64,000 bases of DNA from Gemmatimonadota bacterium. GTDB taxonomy: Bacteria > Latescibacterota > UBA2968 > UBA8231. A program made the position numbers and the translations under genes. The stretch lies in NCBI GenBank assembly GCA_018673255.1, contig JABHDC010000030.1, forward strand, positions 1-64,000, given 5' to 3'. The notes beneath the pieces are model-generated. The model did no database searches. It saw only the letters and a program-made list of their open reading frames with translations, and was not told the origin of the DNA. Below are positions 18,147-27,502 of the stretch, one piece after another (within the stretch, counting starts at the first letter, position 1; every line of letters starts with the position of its first letter).

Positions 18147-18655
18147 ATGGCAGAGGGCGAGCTGGCTCGTACTGTCGCTGATTCACGAGAGCACACGAAG
18201 ATCACGGCCATCAAGGCCATGCAGCTGGATAAACATCCGCAGACACTGATCAAGGTGGAGACGGATGCCGGCTGGGTGGGGTATGGCGAAGCGGGCACGC
18301 ATGGGCCGATCGTGCGCGCCCATCTTGAGAAAGAGGTCATCCCGCTTCTGTTGGGCCAGGATCCTCTTGAGATCGACAAGCATTTCAGTCGTATGACTGA
18401 GATCCAGCACCCCAATCTGCCAAACATGCCGACCGTATCGGGCGTCGATATCGCCACTTTGCGGCGACGGTGCGCGACTTTGTGGCCACCGAATCTCGAA
18501 TTGGTCAGGGTGTCTTCATCGAAGAGATGGGCGTGGAACCGCTAGAGATCAACCACGGGCATATCACCGTGCCCGATCGGCCGGGATTGGGCATCGAGCT
18601 GGTCGAGGATGTGCTGAAGGCTCATCTGGCACCAGGCGAACCCTACTGGGACTGA
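18147..18655 (+). pseudogene. Enolase-superfamily (mandelate racemase/MLE-like) gene with an internal deletion
   Basis: The 5' part (ATG 18147, AGAAGGG upstream) encodes about 103 residues of an enolase-superfamily N-terminal capping domain (VETDAGWVGYGEAGTHGP ... SGVDIA). At about 18455-18458 the reading switches to another frame that encodes only the C-terminal end of such an enzyme (FAATVRDFVATESR ... TVPDRPGLGIELVED). The whole catalytic barrel with the KxK and metal-ligand Asp/Glu residues is missing, roughly 200-250 residues. The frames differ, so no intact product is possible. An intact relative is encoded at 21014-22273. The remnant either is a true deletion or marks an assembly error. 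Confidence 0.8.
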
Positions 18656-18656
18656 G

Positions 18657-19050
18657 ATGGCAACCCAGATCCGAATTCCCGCTCAGGAAGTTCCCGTATT
18701 ACACGAGTGCGACGTGCTTGTGTGCGGTGGCGGTTGTTCCGGCATCGCTGCGGCGATCAGTGCCGCGCGACATGGTTGTCGTGTCACTCTGTTGGAGCGC
18801 TGGCCCTCCGTGGGTGGTATGGCGACCAATGCCCTGGTCAATGGCTGGCATCGCAGTGACCGTGAGAAGATGGTGATCTACGGTCTGGTCGAAGAGAGTG
18901 CCGAACGGGCCTTCAAGCACGGTTGGATCCGCCAGGCCCGGAATTATCCTCACGGGCATGAGACCCACTGGTTCGAGCCAGAGGGCATGCGCATCATCTG
19001 GCAGCGCATGCTCGACGAGGCTGGCGTCAAGACACTCTGCCACCTGGTCG
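18657..19050 (+). pseudogene. 5' fragment of an FAD-dependent oxidoreductase gene
   Basis: About 131 codons encode a typical FAD_oxidored N-terminus: dinucleotide loop CGGGCSGIAAAISAARHG, then the Glu-ending strand VTLLERWP and SVGGMATNALVNGW. Homology stops after AGVKTLCHLV (nt 19047-19049); the frame runs on to 19256 as non-homologous sequence while a different frame takes up a GH42-like protein. The C-terminal two thirds of the flavoprotein is absent. The ATG lies directly after the stop of the enolase remnant, so the original order was probably enolase-oxidoreductase-GH42-like. Confidence 0.8.
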
Positions 19051-20917
19051 GTGGCAGCGGCTGTATCCAGAGGAGTGCGAGGTGGCCTCTGTTGGCCGGG
19101 CGGGAGGCTCCACGACGCAGTCCTTCGCTTCCACCGTGTGGCGACAGCAGGCCAACGACTTTCTCCGAGCCTATGTCGAGGCGTTGCGTGCAGCCGGTCT
19201 CGAGGATCGGGTCATCGCCTACCAGGTGGGGGCCGGCAATACCAGTGAGTGGGTGAAGGGCGATCTGTCCATGGATGAGGTCTGCCCTGACTTCAGTGCC
19301 CCCATGCGGCGTCACTTCCGTCAGTGGCTGCGCACCAGATACGATGGTGACACCCACGCCTTGCGCGCGGCCTGGGCGGACGCCGACGTAGACTTCGGGT
19401 CGGCCGAGGTACCAAGCGCTGAAGCTCAGCTGAATACCTGCGATTTCACCTTTCGTGATCCTGTTCGCGAGATGGCTGTCATCGACTTCTACAGGTGCCT
19501 GGCCGAGTTATGCGGGGATCTGATCATCGATTTCTGCCAGACCATCAAGCAGGCTACTGATGGACAGGCGCTCACCGGTGCCTTCTTCGGCTATCTGATG
19601 GAGCTGGCCTGGAACAAGAGTTTCTTTGGCGTTGGGACCCAGAGTGAATACTCCTGCATTCAGCGCAGCGGTCACTTGGGCCTGCGACGGGTGTTGCGTT
19701 CAGAGCACGTGGACTTCCTGGTGAGTCCATACAGCTATGGGTTCCGAGGGATTGGTGGCGAGGGTGTGGCTATGCCACCACAGGATTCACTGCGTGTGCA
19801 CGGCAAGCTCTTCATCTTCGAAGAGGACTCTCGCATCCACCTGCACCCCGACGAGACGTACGGCCGTGTGCACACCCTCGAACAGAGCAAGGCCGTCCTC
19901 CATCGCAACTTTGCGCAGGTGATGACGCGTGGACAGGCGGTCTGGTGGCATAGCGGCATCGATCCGGCCAAGGACACTGATCTTCAACCCATCATGTCGC
20001 AGATGCAGCGCCTGGGCACCTTCGGCCTGAGTCTCGATCGTACGCCTTCGGCCGAGATCGCCGTCATCCTCGATGATGAGAGTTTCTACTACGAGACGGT
20101 GCGCAACGACCTGGACCTGCCCCTCATCTTCCAGCAGCGCCTGTGGGGGCTGCCGCGTCTGGGTGCTCCCGTTGATACCTATCTCCTGGAAGACCTCTGT
20201 GAGGGGCGTGTACCACCCTACAAGCTCTACATCTTCCTGAACGCATTCCGCCTGGACGACGAGAGGCGTGAAGCGCTCAAGGCGCAGATTCGCCGCAATG
20301 GGAGCGTATCGGTGTGGATGGTGGCGCCTGGCTACATCAAGGAGGATGCCAGCCTCGATCACATGGAGGATCTCACCGGCTTCCGCTTTGGCAAGGGGTT
20401 GCACCCCTGGGGCCCCATGATGCACATCCTCGATTTCCAGCACCTCATCACGCAGCAGTTATCCCAGGATCTGTTCTGGGGCACGAACAGCAACATTGGT
20501 CCCGTCTTCCACCTCGACGACGCCGACGCGAAGATCCTCGGTCAGGTGGTGTTCTCGGAGGGGCGCTGTCTCCCTGGTCTGGGTGTGAAGGAGTTCGATG
20601 ACTGGCGCTCAGTCTATATCGCAGCCCCCAATGTTCCGGCCCAGGTGCTGCGCGGACTGGCCCGGTATGCGGGGGTGCATCTGTACAACGAGGAAGGTGA
20701 CGTGCTGTATGCGACGCCGGACTTACTGGCCGTTCACACCGTGGCGGGCGGCGATCGGATCTTTCGGCTGCCCGGGCACGTCGAGGTTGTCCACGACCTG
20801 TTCAACGAACAGCCGGTGGCAGCAGATACAGACGTGCTCAACGTCCGCTTGGAGCCGGCTTCGACCTCCCTGTACTACACGGGGACTCGGCAAGGCCTCG
20901 AAGCATTAGACATCTGA
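19049..20917 (+). pseudogene. 5'-truncated GH42-like (beta-galactosidase-type) glycosidase gene
   Basis: From Trp at nt 19052 onward the frame encodes about 620 residues of a GH42-like enzyme: end of the A domain (SFASTVWRQQANDFL, YQVGAGNTSEW), the second half of the barrel (EHVDFLVSPYSYGFRG, KLFIFEEDSRIH), and the beta-galactosidase trimerisation-like domain (LLEDL, KLYIFLNAFRLDDERR). The intact paralogue at 22302-24539 has roughly 110 more residues before the matching Trp. The missing start is replaced by the flavoprotein fragment, in another frame. GTG 19082 could initiate a shortened protein, but the first barrel strands would be absent. The reading frame is otherwise uninterrupted, which implies a recent event. 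Confidence 0.75.
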
Positions 20918-21013
20918 AGACAGCAGAGAGTTGTCTCAGACAGTGGTAGAGAGATGCACACATGGTGAGCTGAGAAGTATTCAACTTCGCAGCATGGGAA
21001 GGGAGCAACAGGC

Positions 21014-22273
21014 ATGAAAATCACGAAGGCAGAACGCATTTGCCTGCACATTCCGTTCTACTCAACCAGGGTCATTCGGGCCATGCAGCGAGCCCAGACG
21101 CACGACGAGCGCGTCTACGTGTATCGCCTGGAGACGGATAATGGCCTGGTGGGATGGGGAGACATCCAGGGCCAAAAAGTCGATGTGAGCCATCTGGAGG
21201 GCAAGAATCCGTGGTCCCAGATCAACGATGACGGTATCGGTAATCTGGGTGTGCAGATGGCCCTGCTGGATGTGTGCGGCAAGGATGCCGGTGTCCCCGT
21301 ACATCAGCTGATCGGCCGCAAATACCGCGATCGGTGCCCGATCTCGTGGTGGGATATCGACATGTCGGGACCGGACTGGGCTTTGGAGGCCAGGGAGGCG
21401 GTGAAACGAGGCCACACCAGTTTCAAGATGAAGGCCAGACCTTGGCGCGACATTGTCGAGCAGGTGGACACGGTGGCCAAAGTTGTGCCGGCCGACTTCC
21501 GCTTCGATGTAGACTTCAATGGGTTCTTACTGACCTCGTCGCGAGCCGAACAGATCCTGTCGCGACTGGACAGGCGTACCAATGTGGGCATGTACGAAAG
21601 CCCCTTCTATCTGGGAACGGACCTGGAGGGTGCTCGTATTCTGCGTGAACGAACAGTGAAGTTCATCGTAGAGCATTGGAATGAGGCCTGTCTGCACGCC
21701 CACGCGTGTGATGGTTTTGTCGTGGGTGGCATGCTGGGCCAGATGCGCAAGCAGGATGCCCTGGCATCGGCCTTCAACCGGCCTTTCTGGCTGCAACTGG
21801 TGGGAGCGGGCCACACCACTGCGTTTGCGGTTCACCTGGGCGCAGTCCTGTCCCACGCACACCTGCCGTACATCACCTGCAGCGAATTGTGGAAGAGCGA
21901 TCTGCTGATGACGCGGTTGCCCGTAGTGGATGGATATATCCAGGTGCCGGACGCTCCGGGACTCGGTGTGGAGATGGATGAGAAGGCGATCGCCAGATTC
22001 CGCGTCGATGAAGAGGAGCTCACACCTAAGGAGAAGTATCGCGCCCAGCGGCGCATTCTGCGCGTGGTGTGGCCTGCGGATGCTGGCAGGAATCGGATGT
22101 GGGAGTTCACGGCCGAAGAGAACTACCAGAAGGAGTTCTACAACGGCAGCATCCCTGGATTCCAGCAGGGCGTCCACCTCGAAGTGGAGGAGGATGACGG
22201 CACCAAAGCCTTTGAGAAAGAACACGCGAGGATCGAGGCCCGGGAATCGACCCTGGCATCCATCCGCGGTTGA
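21014..22273 (+). CDS. Enolase-superfamily enzyme, mandelate racemase/MLE-like dehydratase
   Basis: A 419-residue protein, longer than the usual 370-400. The capping domain is followed by a barrel with FKMKARP (Lys138/Lys140, the KxK of the mandelate racemase and muconate-lactonising subgroups), the metal-ligand strand FDVDFNGF (Asp165/Asp167) and MYESPF (Glu195). An additional charged C-terminal tail of about 90 residues (from EELTPKEKYRAQRR on) is not part of the standard fold. Expected chemistry is abstraction of a proton alpha to a carboxylate, as in sugar-acid dehydratases or epimerases. It is followed after 28 bp by the GH42-like gene, suggesting the glycosidase releases a sugar acid that this enzyme processes. 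Confidence 0.85.
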   Translation: MKITKAERICLHIPFYSTRVIRAMQRAQTHDERVYVYRLETDNGLVGWGDIQGQKVDVSHLEGKNPWSQINDDGIGNLGVQMALLDVCGKDAGVPVHQLIGRKYRDRCPISWWDIDMSGPDWALEAREAVKRGHTSFKMKARPWRDIVEQVDTVAKVVPADFRFDVDFNGFLLTSSRAEQILSRLDRRTNVGMYESPFYLGTDLEGARILRERTVKFIVEHWNEACLHAHACDGFVVGGMLGQMRKQDALASAFNRPFWLQLVGAGHTTAFAVHLGAVLSHAHLPYITCSELWKSDLLMTRLPVVDGYIQVPDAPGLGVEMDEKAIARFRVDEEELTPKEKYRAQRRILRVVWPADAGRNRMWEFTAEENYQKEFYNGSIPGFQQGVHLEVEEDDGTKAFEKEHARIEARESTLASIRG

Positions 22274-22301
22274 GCCGGACGACAAGAACAACGAGGAGAG
22301 T

Positions 22302-24539
22302 ATGTCACCACCCAGGACAGAGACTGAGATCCGCGACTTCAATGGGCGCCCCACCGTGTTCGTCAACGGCCAGCCGCATTCGTTGCCAGGCTTCAACGCC
22401 AGCAGCAGGCCCGGCATCTACGAGACGGCCAGCCAATTCTTCTATGCCCACAAGATGGGGGTGTACGTCATCCAGCCGCGGTTGCAACGCTTCTGGCAGG
22501 CGGGGACGGTGCTTGAGGAGCCGTTGCCCAATGAGCTGACCAACGGCTGGGATGTGGAGGAGCAGGCCAGGGCGGTATTGGATGGCGACCCCGATGCGTA
22601 TCTCATGGTGCGTTTTACGCCGCATCCGCCAGTGAGTTGGAAGGAGGCCTTCCCGCAGGAACTGTTCATCACTGAGGACGGCACCACAGTCGGAAGCTCG
22701 GCGTCGATGGCATCGACTCTGTTCTGGGACACGATGGCCCGGGCATCGGCGGCGATCATCGCATGGATTGAGAAGCAACCGTGGGCCGATCGCGTCATCG
22801 GCTACACGAACTTCCAGGTCACGGAGGGGACCCACATCCCCGTGGATCGGGGTTATCTGTTCGACCACAATCCGCAGATGGTGGCCCAGTGGCGTCGGTT
22901 CCTGCAGGCCAGATACGCTTCGCAGGACGACCTGCGTGCGGCTCATGACGATCCGACTGTCACCTTCGAGAGCGTGGATGTGCCACGTGATCGGTTGCGG
23001 GGAGCGATGCCTGAGGTGACGGACATTCTGTACTGGCAATCGGCGGTGGGGAACCAGCCCCTGCGTGACTATCTGGAATTACAGCGTGATCTGTGGCATC
23101 GGAATTTCCGCCAGGTCTCGGCGGCGATGGACGAGGTCCTGGAACGCAAAGTGATCATCCTCCACGACGCGCTCAAGCTGACGCAGCAAGGCTGGAATCT
23201 GGGTGCCTTCTTCGATCTGGACACGTCATGGTCACCCGCCTATCCGGAGGTGATGGCCGGCTCCGGTCACATGAACGTGACCGAGTTGTTCAACATACCC
23301 GGTTGTGATGGCCTGATGACACCCCTGGACTATCAAGCGCGCGGCATTGGTGGCGTCTGCCAGACCGAGGGTATCGCCGATTCACTCGTCCTGCGTGGGG
23401 GGTACTACTATGGCGAGATGGACCAACGCACCTCGCCAGTGGGAGACGGTGAGTTCGGCACGCCGCGGACATACGACGAGTTCGCTGCTGTGTCCTGGCG
23501 CAACTTCGCCGACGCCTGGTCACGCGGCTACAACTCCTACTGGTTCGATATCGGTGGGGGATATTACGACACGCCTGAATTTCACCAGATCATCGGCCGC
23601 CAGGTTGAGGTGATCAAACAATCCATCGACTGGCAACACGAGACGATGCCGGGCATCGCCATGATCCTGGACGATTCATCGGTGCTGGAGACCAATGGTG
23701 CAGGCAACTACATGAACGATGCGGTCATGTGGGAGCAGAAGCTGGGGCTGGCACGGTGCGGTGTACCGTACCGGGTGTATCTGCTGGAGGATCTGGCGTT
23801 GGACCAGTTCCCCGACCACCGGGTCTTCTACTTCCCGAATCTGTTCAAGGTTGACGAGCGCCGCCTGGAAATACTGCGCGAACGCGTCTTCCGCGACGGG
23901 CATGTTGTGGTATGGGGACCCGGTTCGGGTATTTCGAATGGCACAGATCTGTCGGTGGACTCGGTGCAGGATCTCACCGGATTCGAGATGAGAATGGTCG
24001 AGGCCAACTCGCCGAGACGGGTGGCGATCACCAACTACGACCATCCTGCAGTTGCTGGTCTGCCACCAGGGATCGTGTATGGTGGCAGCATGTCCTACGG
24101 ACCGCTCTTGTTCCCCCAGGACGGCGATGAACTGGGGCTGGCGTGGACCAAATGGGCGTGCAACGAGATGGGCTTGGCCATCAAGTCCCTCGGGCGTGGT
24201 GCCGGCCATCCTGCAGGCGCCGACGATCGTCGAGGTCCTGGTGATTGGGCATCGGTCTTCTCGGTGGCAGCGCAACTGCCGGCCGATCTGTGGCGGTCGC
24301 TGGCCCGGTATGCTGGGGCCCATGTGTACTGCGAGGAAAACGAGGTGATCATGGCCGACTCCAGTGTCGTGGCTCTGCATTCGGTAAAATCTGGCTCCAA
24401 GCACCTGTCTCTGCCTGGCCAGTATCACGTCAGAGATCTGGTGCGGGATCGAGACGTTGTGCCTGATTGCGACGGGATCGACTTCGAATTGCATGGCCCC
24501 GAAACGGCCGTGTTTCAGCTGCAGGCCGTAGAGAAGTAG
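22302..24539 (+). CDS. GH42-like glycoside hydrolase (beta-galactosidase trimerisation type)
   Basis: A 745-residue protein. N-terminal strands (RPTVFVNGQPHSLPGF) open a TIM-barrel domain like GH42/GH5 relatives; the acid/base strand is probably YTNFQVTEGTH, with Glu in (S/T)E as in its truncated neighbour. A flavodoxin-like trimerisation domain follows (VYLLEDLALDQFPDHRVFYFPNLFKVDERR) and then a C-terminal beta domain. No signal peptide, hence cytoplasmic. ATG 22302 has GAGGAG directly upstream; the longer in-frame reading from 21930 overlaps the enolase gene and is not coding. Substrate unknown: a beta-galactoside or uronic-acid-containing oligosaccharide is plausible. Confidence 0.8.
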   Translation: MSPPRTETEIRDFNGRPTVFVNGQPHSLPGFNASSRPGIYETASQFFYAHKMGVYVIQPRLQRFWQAGTVLEEPLPNELTNGWDVEEQARAVLDGDPDAYLMVRFTPHPPVSWKEAFPQELFITEDGTTVGSSASMASTLFWDTMARASAAIIAWIEKQPWADRVIGYTNFQVTEGTHIPVDRGYLFDHNPQMVAQWRRFLQARYASQDDLRAAHDDPTVTFESVDVPRDRLRGAMPEVTDILYWQSAVGNQPLRDYLELQRDLWHRNFRQVSAAMDEVLERKVIILHDALKLTQQGWNLGAFFDLDTSWSPAYPEVMAGSGHMNVTELFNIPGCDGLMTPLDYQARGIGGVCQTEGIADSLVLRGGYYYGEMDQRTSPVGDGEFGTPRTYDEFAAVSWRNFADAWSRGYNSYWFDIGGGYYDTPEFHQIIGRQVEVIKQSIDWQHETMPGIAMILDDSSVLETNGAGNYMNDAVMWEQKLGLARCGVPYRVYLLEDLALDQFPDHRVFYFPNLFKVDERRLEILRERVFRDGHVVVWGPGSGISNGTDLSVDSVQDLTGFEMRMVEANSPRRVAITNYDHPAVAGLPPGIVYGGSMSYGPLLFPQDGDELGLAWTKWACNEMGLAIKSLGRGAGHPAGADDRRGPGDWASVFSVAAQLPADLWRSLARYAGAHVYCEENEVIMADSSVVALHSVKSGSKHLSLPGQYHVRDLVRDRDVVPDCDGIDFELHGPETAVFQLQAVEK

Positions 24540-24621
24540 TGATCGTGACCTGGGCGTGATCCCGCGCACGGGTCTGAGGGGGAGCTTGCCAGAGAGACAC
24601 ACAACAGCCGATACTGGGTCC

Positions 24622-26661
24622 ATGCTGCTATTTCACGCCATGGCCCTGCGCTTCGGATGCCGTCTCCTGCCGGTCTGCCTGCTGTGGTGCTGTGCCATTC
24701 CCACACCGTTGGCAGCCGAATCCTTTGGTCTGACACATCTCAGTCTTGAAGAACTGATGGATGTGGAGATCGAACTCGTCTCGCGTAAGGCGGAGCCCCT
24801 CTTTGGAGCGCCGGCGGCGACCTTCGTCCTGACCGGGGACGAACTGCGTCGTTCGGGCGCAACGACGATACCCGAAGCGTTGCGCCTGGTGCCGGGCCTG
24901 GTCGTGGCGCGAATCGATGCCAACAAATGGGCGATCTCTGCCCGTGGTCTTACCGGTCGTTTTGCCAACAAATTGCTGGTACAGATCGACGGCCGATCCG
25001 TTTACACGCCGCTGTTCTCGGGTGTCTTCTGGGAAGTGCAGGACGTCTTCCTTGAGGACGTCGAGCGGATCGAAGTGATTCGCGGACCGGGGGCCACCTT
25101 GTGGGGGTCCAATGCGGTCAATGGCATCATCAACATCGTCACTCGTCACAGTGAGCAGACACAGGGCGTCTTCGCACAGGCCGGGACCGGCACGGTGGAA
25201 CCAGGGCACCTGCAGGTTCGATATGGGGCACGGCTTGGCGAGCACGCGCAGTATCGTCTCTATGCACGGATCGCCTCACATGACGCCTTCGATGATCCGG
25301 CGGGAGACGTGGCCAATGACGATTGGAAAGCGTTGCGCACGGGTGGTCGGTTTGACTATTCACCGACACCAGTCGATGCACTGACCCTGACAGGTGATAT
25401 CTACTCCACCGATATCGGCCAGACCTATCTCTTTGCAGATCTGACACCGCCCTACACACGCCAGGTCGAGGACAAGACGGCCGCCGATGGTGGTCACGCC
25501 ATGGCTCGCTGGGAGCACTCGACCACGGATGGTGCCGATCTGAGTCTGCAACTCTACTTCGATCACACGCACTGGTCCGATGCCCTCTTTATCGAACGGC
25601 GCAGCACATACGATCTGGATTTCCAGCACAGACTCAGTGCTGGGCGGGCCGATTTCGTCTGGGGTATTGGCGGGCGCTATACAACGGACACGAATGACAG
25701 TACGTCCGTCACCGTCTTCGATCCCAGGTCTCGCGGCGATGCCCTGTACAGCGCCTTCGTGCAGTACGACAGGTCGTTGCGCCACAGGATGCGCGTCGTG
25801 CTCGGCGCCAAGTTGGAACACAATGACTACAGCGGCTACGAGTGGCAGCCCAATGCGCGCCTGATCTGGACGCCTTCGCATCAGCAGGCCGTATGGACAG
25901 CGGTTTCGCGGGCCGTGCGGACTCCATCGCGAGCGGAATCAGATGTGCGGCTGATTCAGCAGGCCCTGCCACCGGGTGACGCAACGCCCGTGGCCCTCCT
26001 GGCATTTCTTGGCAGTCCCGACCTGGATTCCGAGCCGATGCTCGCCTACGAGGCGGGCTACCGATTCCGGTATGAGGAGACACTGTCCCTCGATCTGGCT
26101 CTCTTCTTCAACGACTACGATGGACTGCGGGGCGGCAAAGCCCTGTTCCCCGTCCCTGGAACGGCACCCGGTCCCGTGCATCTGATCGTGCCATTCGTTG
26201 CCGTCAACAATCTGAATGCGACGACAAGGGGCCTGGAACTGGCCATCGACTGGCGTGATATCTCGGAGAACTGGCGGACACGTGCCATCTACTCCTGGCT
26301 GAGCACGGATGTCACCCTGGGGGTGGACCTCGTGGCCGAAGCTCAGACCGTGGAAGAGGAGACCCCAACCCACCAGGTTGCCTTGTGGCACTCGCGCAAT
26401 CTGGGGCACGGTCTGCAACTGGATGTTATGGGACGCTACGTCAGCGAGGTCGCCGTGGCGCAGACGGTACGCCACGAAATCGACGCCTACGCTGAAGCCG
26501 ACCTGCGACTGGCCTGGCAGCCCTCGCCCACACTGGAGCTGGCCCTCGTCGGCCGCAATCTGTTCGGCGGCCATCCTGCCGAATACAAGCCATTCTTCGT
26601 GGAAACGCAGCTCAGTCAGATTCCACGCAGCGGCAAGCTGACGCTCTCCTATCGCCCCTGA
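24622..26661 (+). CDS. TonB-dependent outer-membrane receptor
   Basis: About 679 residues. The signal peptide is MALRFG... ending LAA|ES. The mature N-terminus (LSLEELMDVEIELVSRKAEP) is the short lead-in common to this receptor group, followed by a plug domain: VLTGDELRRSGATTIPEALRLVPGL, ISARGLTGRFANKLLVQIDGR and the signature VERIEVIRGPGATLWGSNAVNGIINI. The beta-barrel runs to the C-terminus. Start uncertain between ATG 24622 and ATG 24640, neither with a good ribosome site. It probably imports the oligosaccharide, or a metal, used by the adjoining catabolic genes. It follows the GH42-like gene by 82 bp. Confidence 0.9.
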   Translation: MLLFHAMALRFGCRLLPVCLLWCCAIPTPLAAESFGLTHLSLEELMDVEIELVSRKAEPLFGAPAATFVLTGDELRRSGATTIPEALRLVPGLVVARIDANKWAISARGLTGRFANKLLVQIDGRSVYTPLFSGVFWEVQDVFLEDVERIEVIRGPGATLWGSNAVNGIINIVTRHSEQTQGVFAQAGTGTVEPGHLQVRYGARLGEHAQYRLYARIASHDAFDDPAGDVANDDWKALRTGGRFDYSPTPVDALTLTGDIYSTDIGQTYLFADLTPPYTRQVEDKTAADGGHAMARWEHSTTDGADLSLQLYFDHTHWSDALFIERRSTYDLDFQHRLSAGRADFVWGIGGRYTTDTNDSTSVTVFDPRSRGDALYSAFVQYDRSLRHRMRVVLGAKLEHNDYSGYEWQPNARLIWTPSHQQAVWTAVSRAVRTPSRAESDVRLIQQALPPGDATPVALLAFLGSPDLDSEPMLAYEAGYRFRYEETLSLDLALFFNDYDGLRGGKALFPVPGTAPGPVHLIVPFVAVNNLNATTRGLELAIDWRDISENWRTRAIYSWLSTDVTLGVDLVAEAQTVEEETPTHQVALWHSRNLGHGLQLDVMGRYVSEVAVAQTVRHEIDAYAEADLRLAWQPSPTLELALVGRNLFGGHPAEYKPFFVETQLSQIPRSGKLTLSYRP

Positions 26662-26750
26662 GAGTTTTCGGCGGAACCGCCGGCTGCATTCCTTCGTCTC
26701 AGATTCTACGTTGTTCCCGCCCACCACTCGTGACACGGAGGTTATGAGTC

Positions 26751-27389
26751 ATGAAGCGGCTCATCCTGTTCTGTCTCGCAGCCAGTCTGTCGGCATGGAC
26801 GCCTGCAAAGGCACAGACACTTGAACTGCGAGCCTCGCACCATTCCCCTGGTCTTCTTTCAATCGATGTAGGCGACACGGTGACGATCGAGGTCTGGACA
26901 CGTCTCGACTGTCTGGAAGTCTCCGGCATCGACATGCATCTGAGCCTGCCCGAGGGTGCATTCGAGCTCATCGACCAGGAAGCGTTGTCCGCCGGAGTGC
27001 AGCCCTTCAGCTCTGGTGAGTTGTTTGGAGGCGCCGTGCAGGTTCATAATGGGATCAGTGACCTGCCCTCAGAAGTTGCCGACAACCGACTGCACTTTCG
27101 ATTTGCCGCCCTCACCGGGCTCGGGTCGTCGCGCAGTCTGAAGGGAGATGGCAAGGTGGCCTCCTTTGCCATGGTCTCGCGCACTCGCATCGATCAGGAG
27201 CAGTTGCGTATCGAGGACACGCCGATCCTGGAGACACGACTGGTCCTGCCTGATGGCAGGACGGAGCGACGCTTTGTCGCGGTTGAAGGGCTGGCGTTGA
27301 CGGCCGAACTGCCATCCACAGCGGCAGGGACGGCCACGGTCTCCCGGGAGGTTTCCTGGGCCGAGGTGAAGACCCCGGCTACGGACTGA
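26751..27389 (+). CDS. Small secreted protein, cohesin-like fold suspected
   Basis: A 212-residue exported protein. Signal peptide about residues 1-21 (MKRLILFCLAASLSAW, cut after AKA). The mature part is beta-rich with the pattern of cohesin-type or CARDB-like domains: VGDTVTIEVWT, then SGIDMHLSLPEGAFELI, NRLHFRFAAL and GKVASFAMVS. A strong GGAGG lies upstream of ATG 26751. No dockerin partner was seen here, so a scaffolding role is speculative. Encoded 89 bp after the TonB receptor and probably co-expressed. Confidence 0.65.
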   Translation: MKRLILFCLAASLSAWTPAKAQTLELRASHHSPGLLSIDVGDTVTIEVWTRLDCLEVSGIDMHLSLPEGAFELIDQEALSAGVQPFSSGELFGGAVQVHNGISDLPSEVADNRLHFRFAALTGLGSSRSLKGDGKVASFAMVSRTRIDQEQLRIEDTPILETRLVLPDGRTERRFVAVEGLALTAELPSTAAGTATVSREVSWAEVKTPATD

Positions 27390-27413
27390 TCCGAAAGACC
27401 GCTACGCCCTCAG

Positions 27414-27502
27414 AGTGCCCTGTTAACGAGTAATCCTTGCATTCGGCCGCCGATCCATCTGGCTCACCGAATTGCGCAGGGAGGACTCCTCAACAGGGCA
27501 CT
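27414..27502. repeat. Perfect 11-bp inverted repeat between convergent genes
   Basis: AGTGCCCTGTT at 27414-27424 and AACAGGGCACT at 27492-27502 are exact complements, separated by 67 nt. The right arm reaches into the stop codon of the kefC-like gene. It may form a long-range transcript structure or be remnant ends of a mobile unit; it is not a compact terminator. Confidence 0.55.

Noticed and set aside
26751..27389. Cellulosome scaffold component
   Set aside because: Only a loose cohesin-like pattern is present and no dockerin is visible anywhere in the window.
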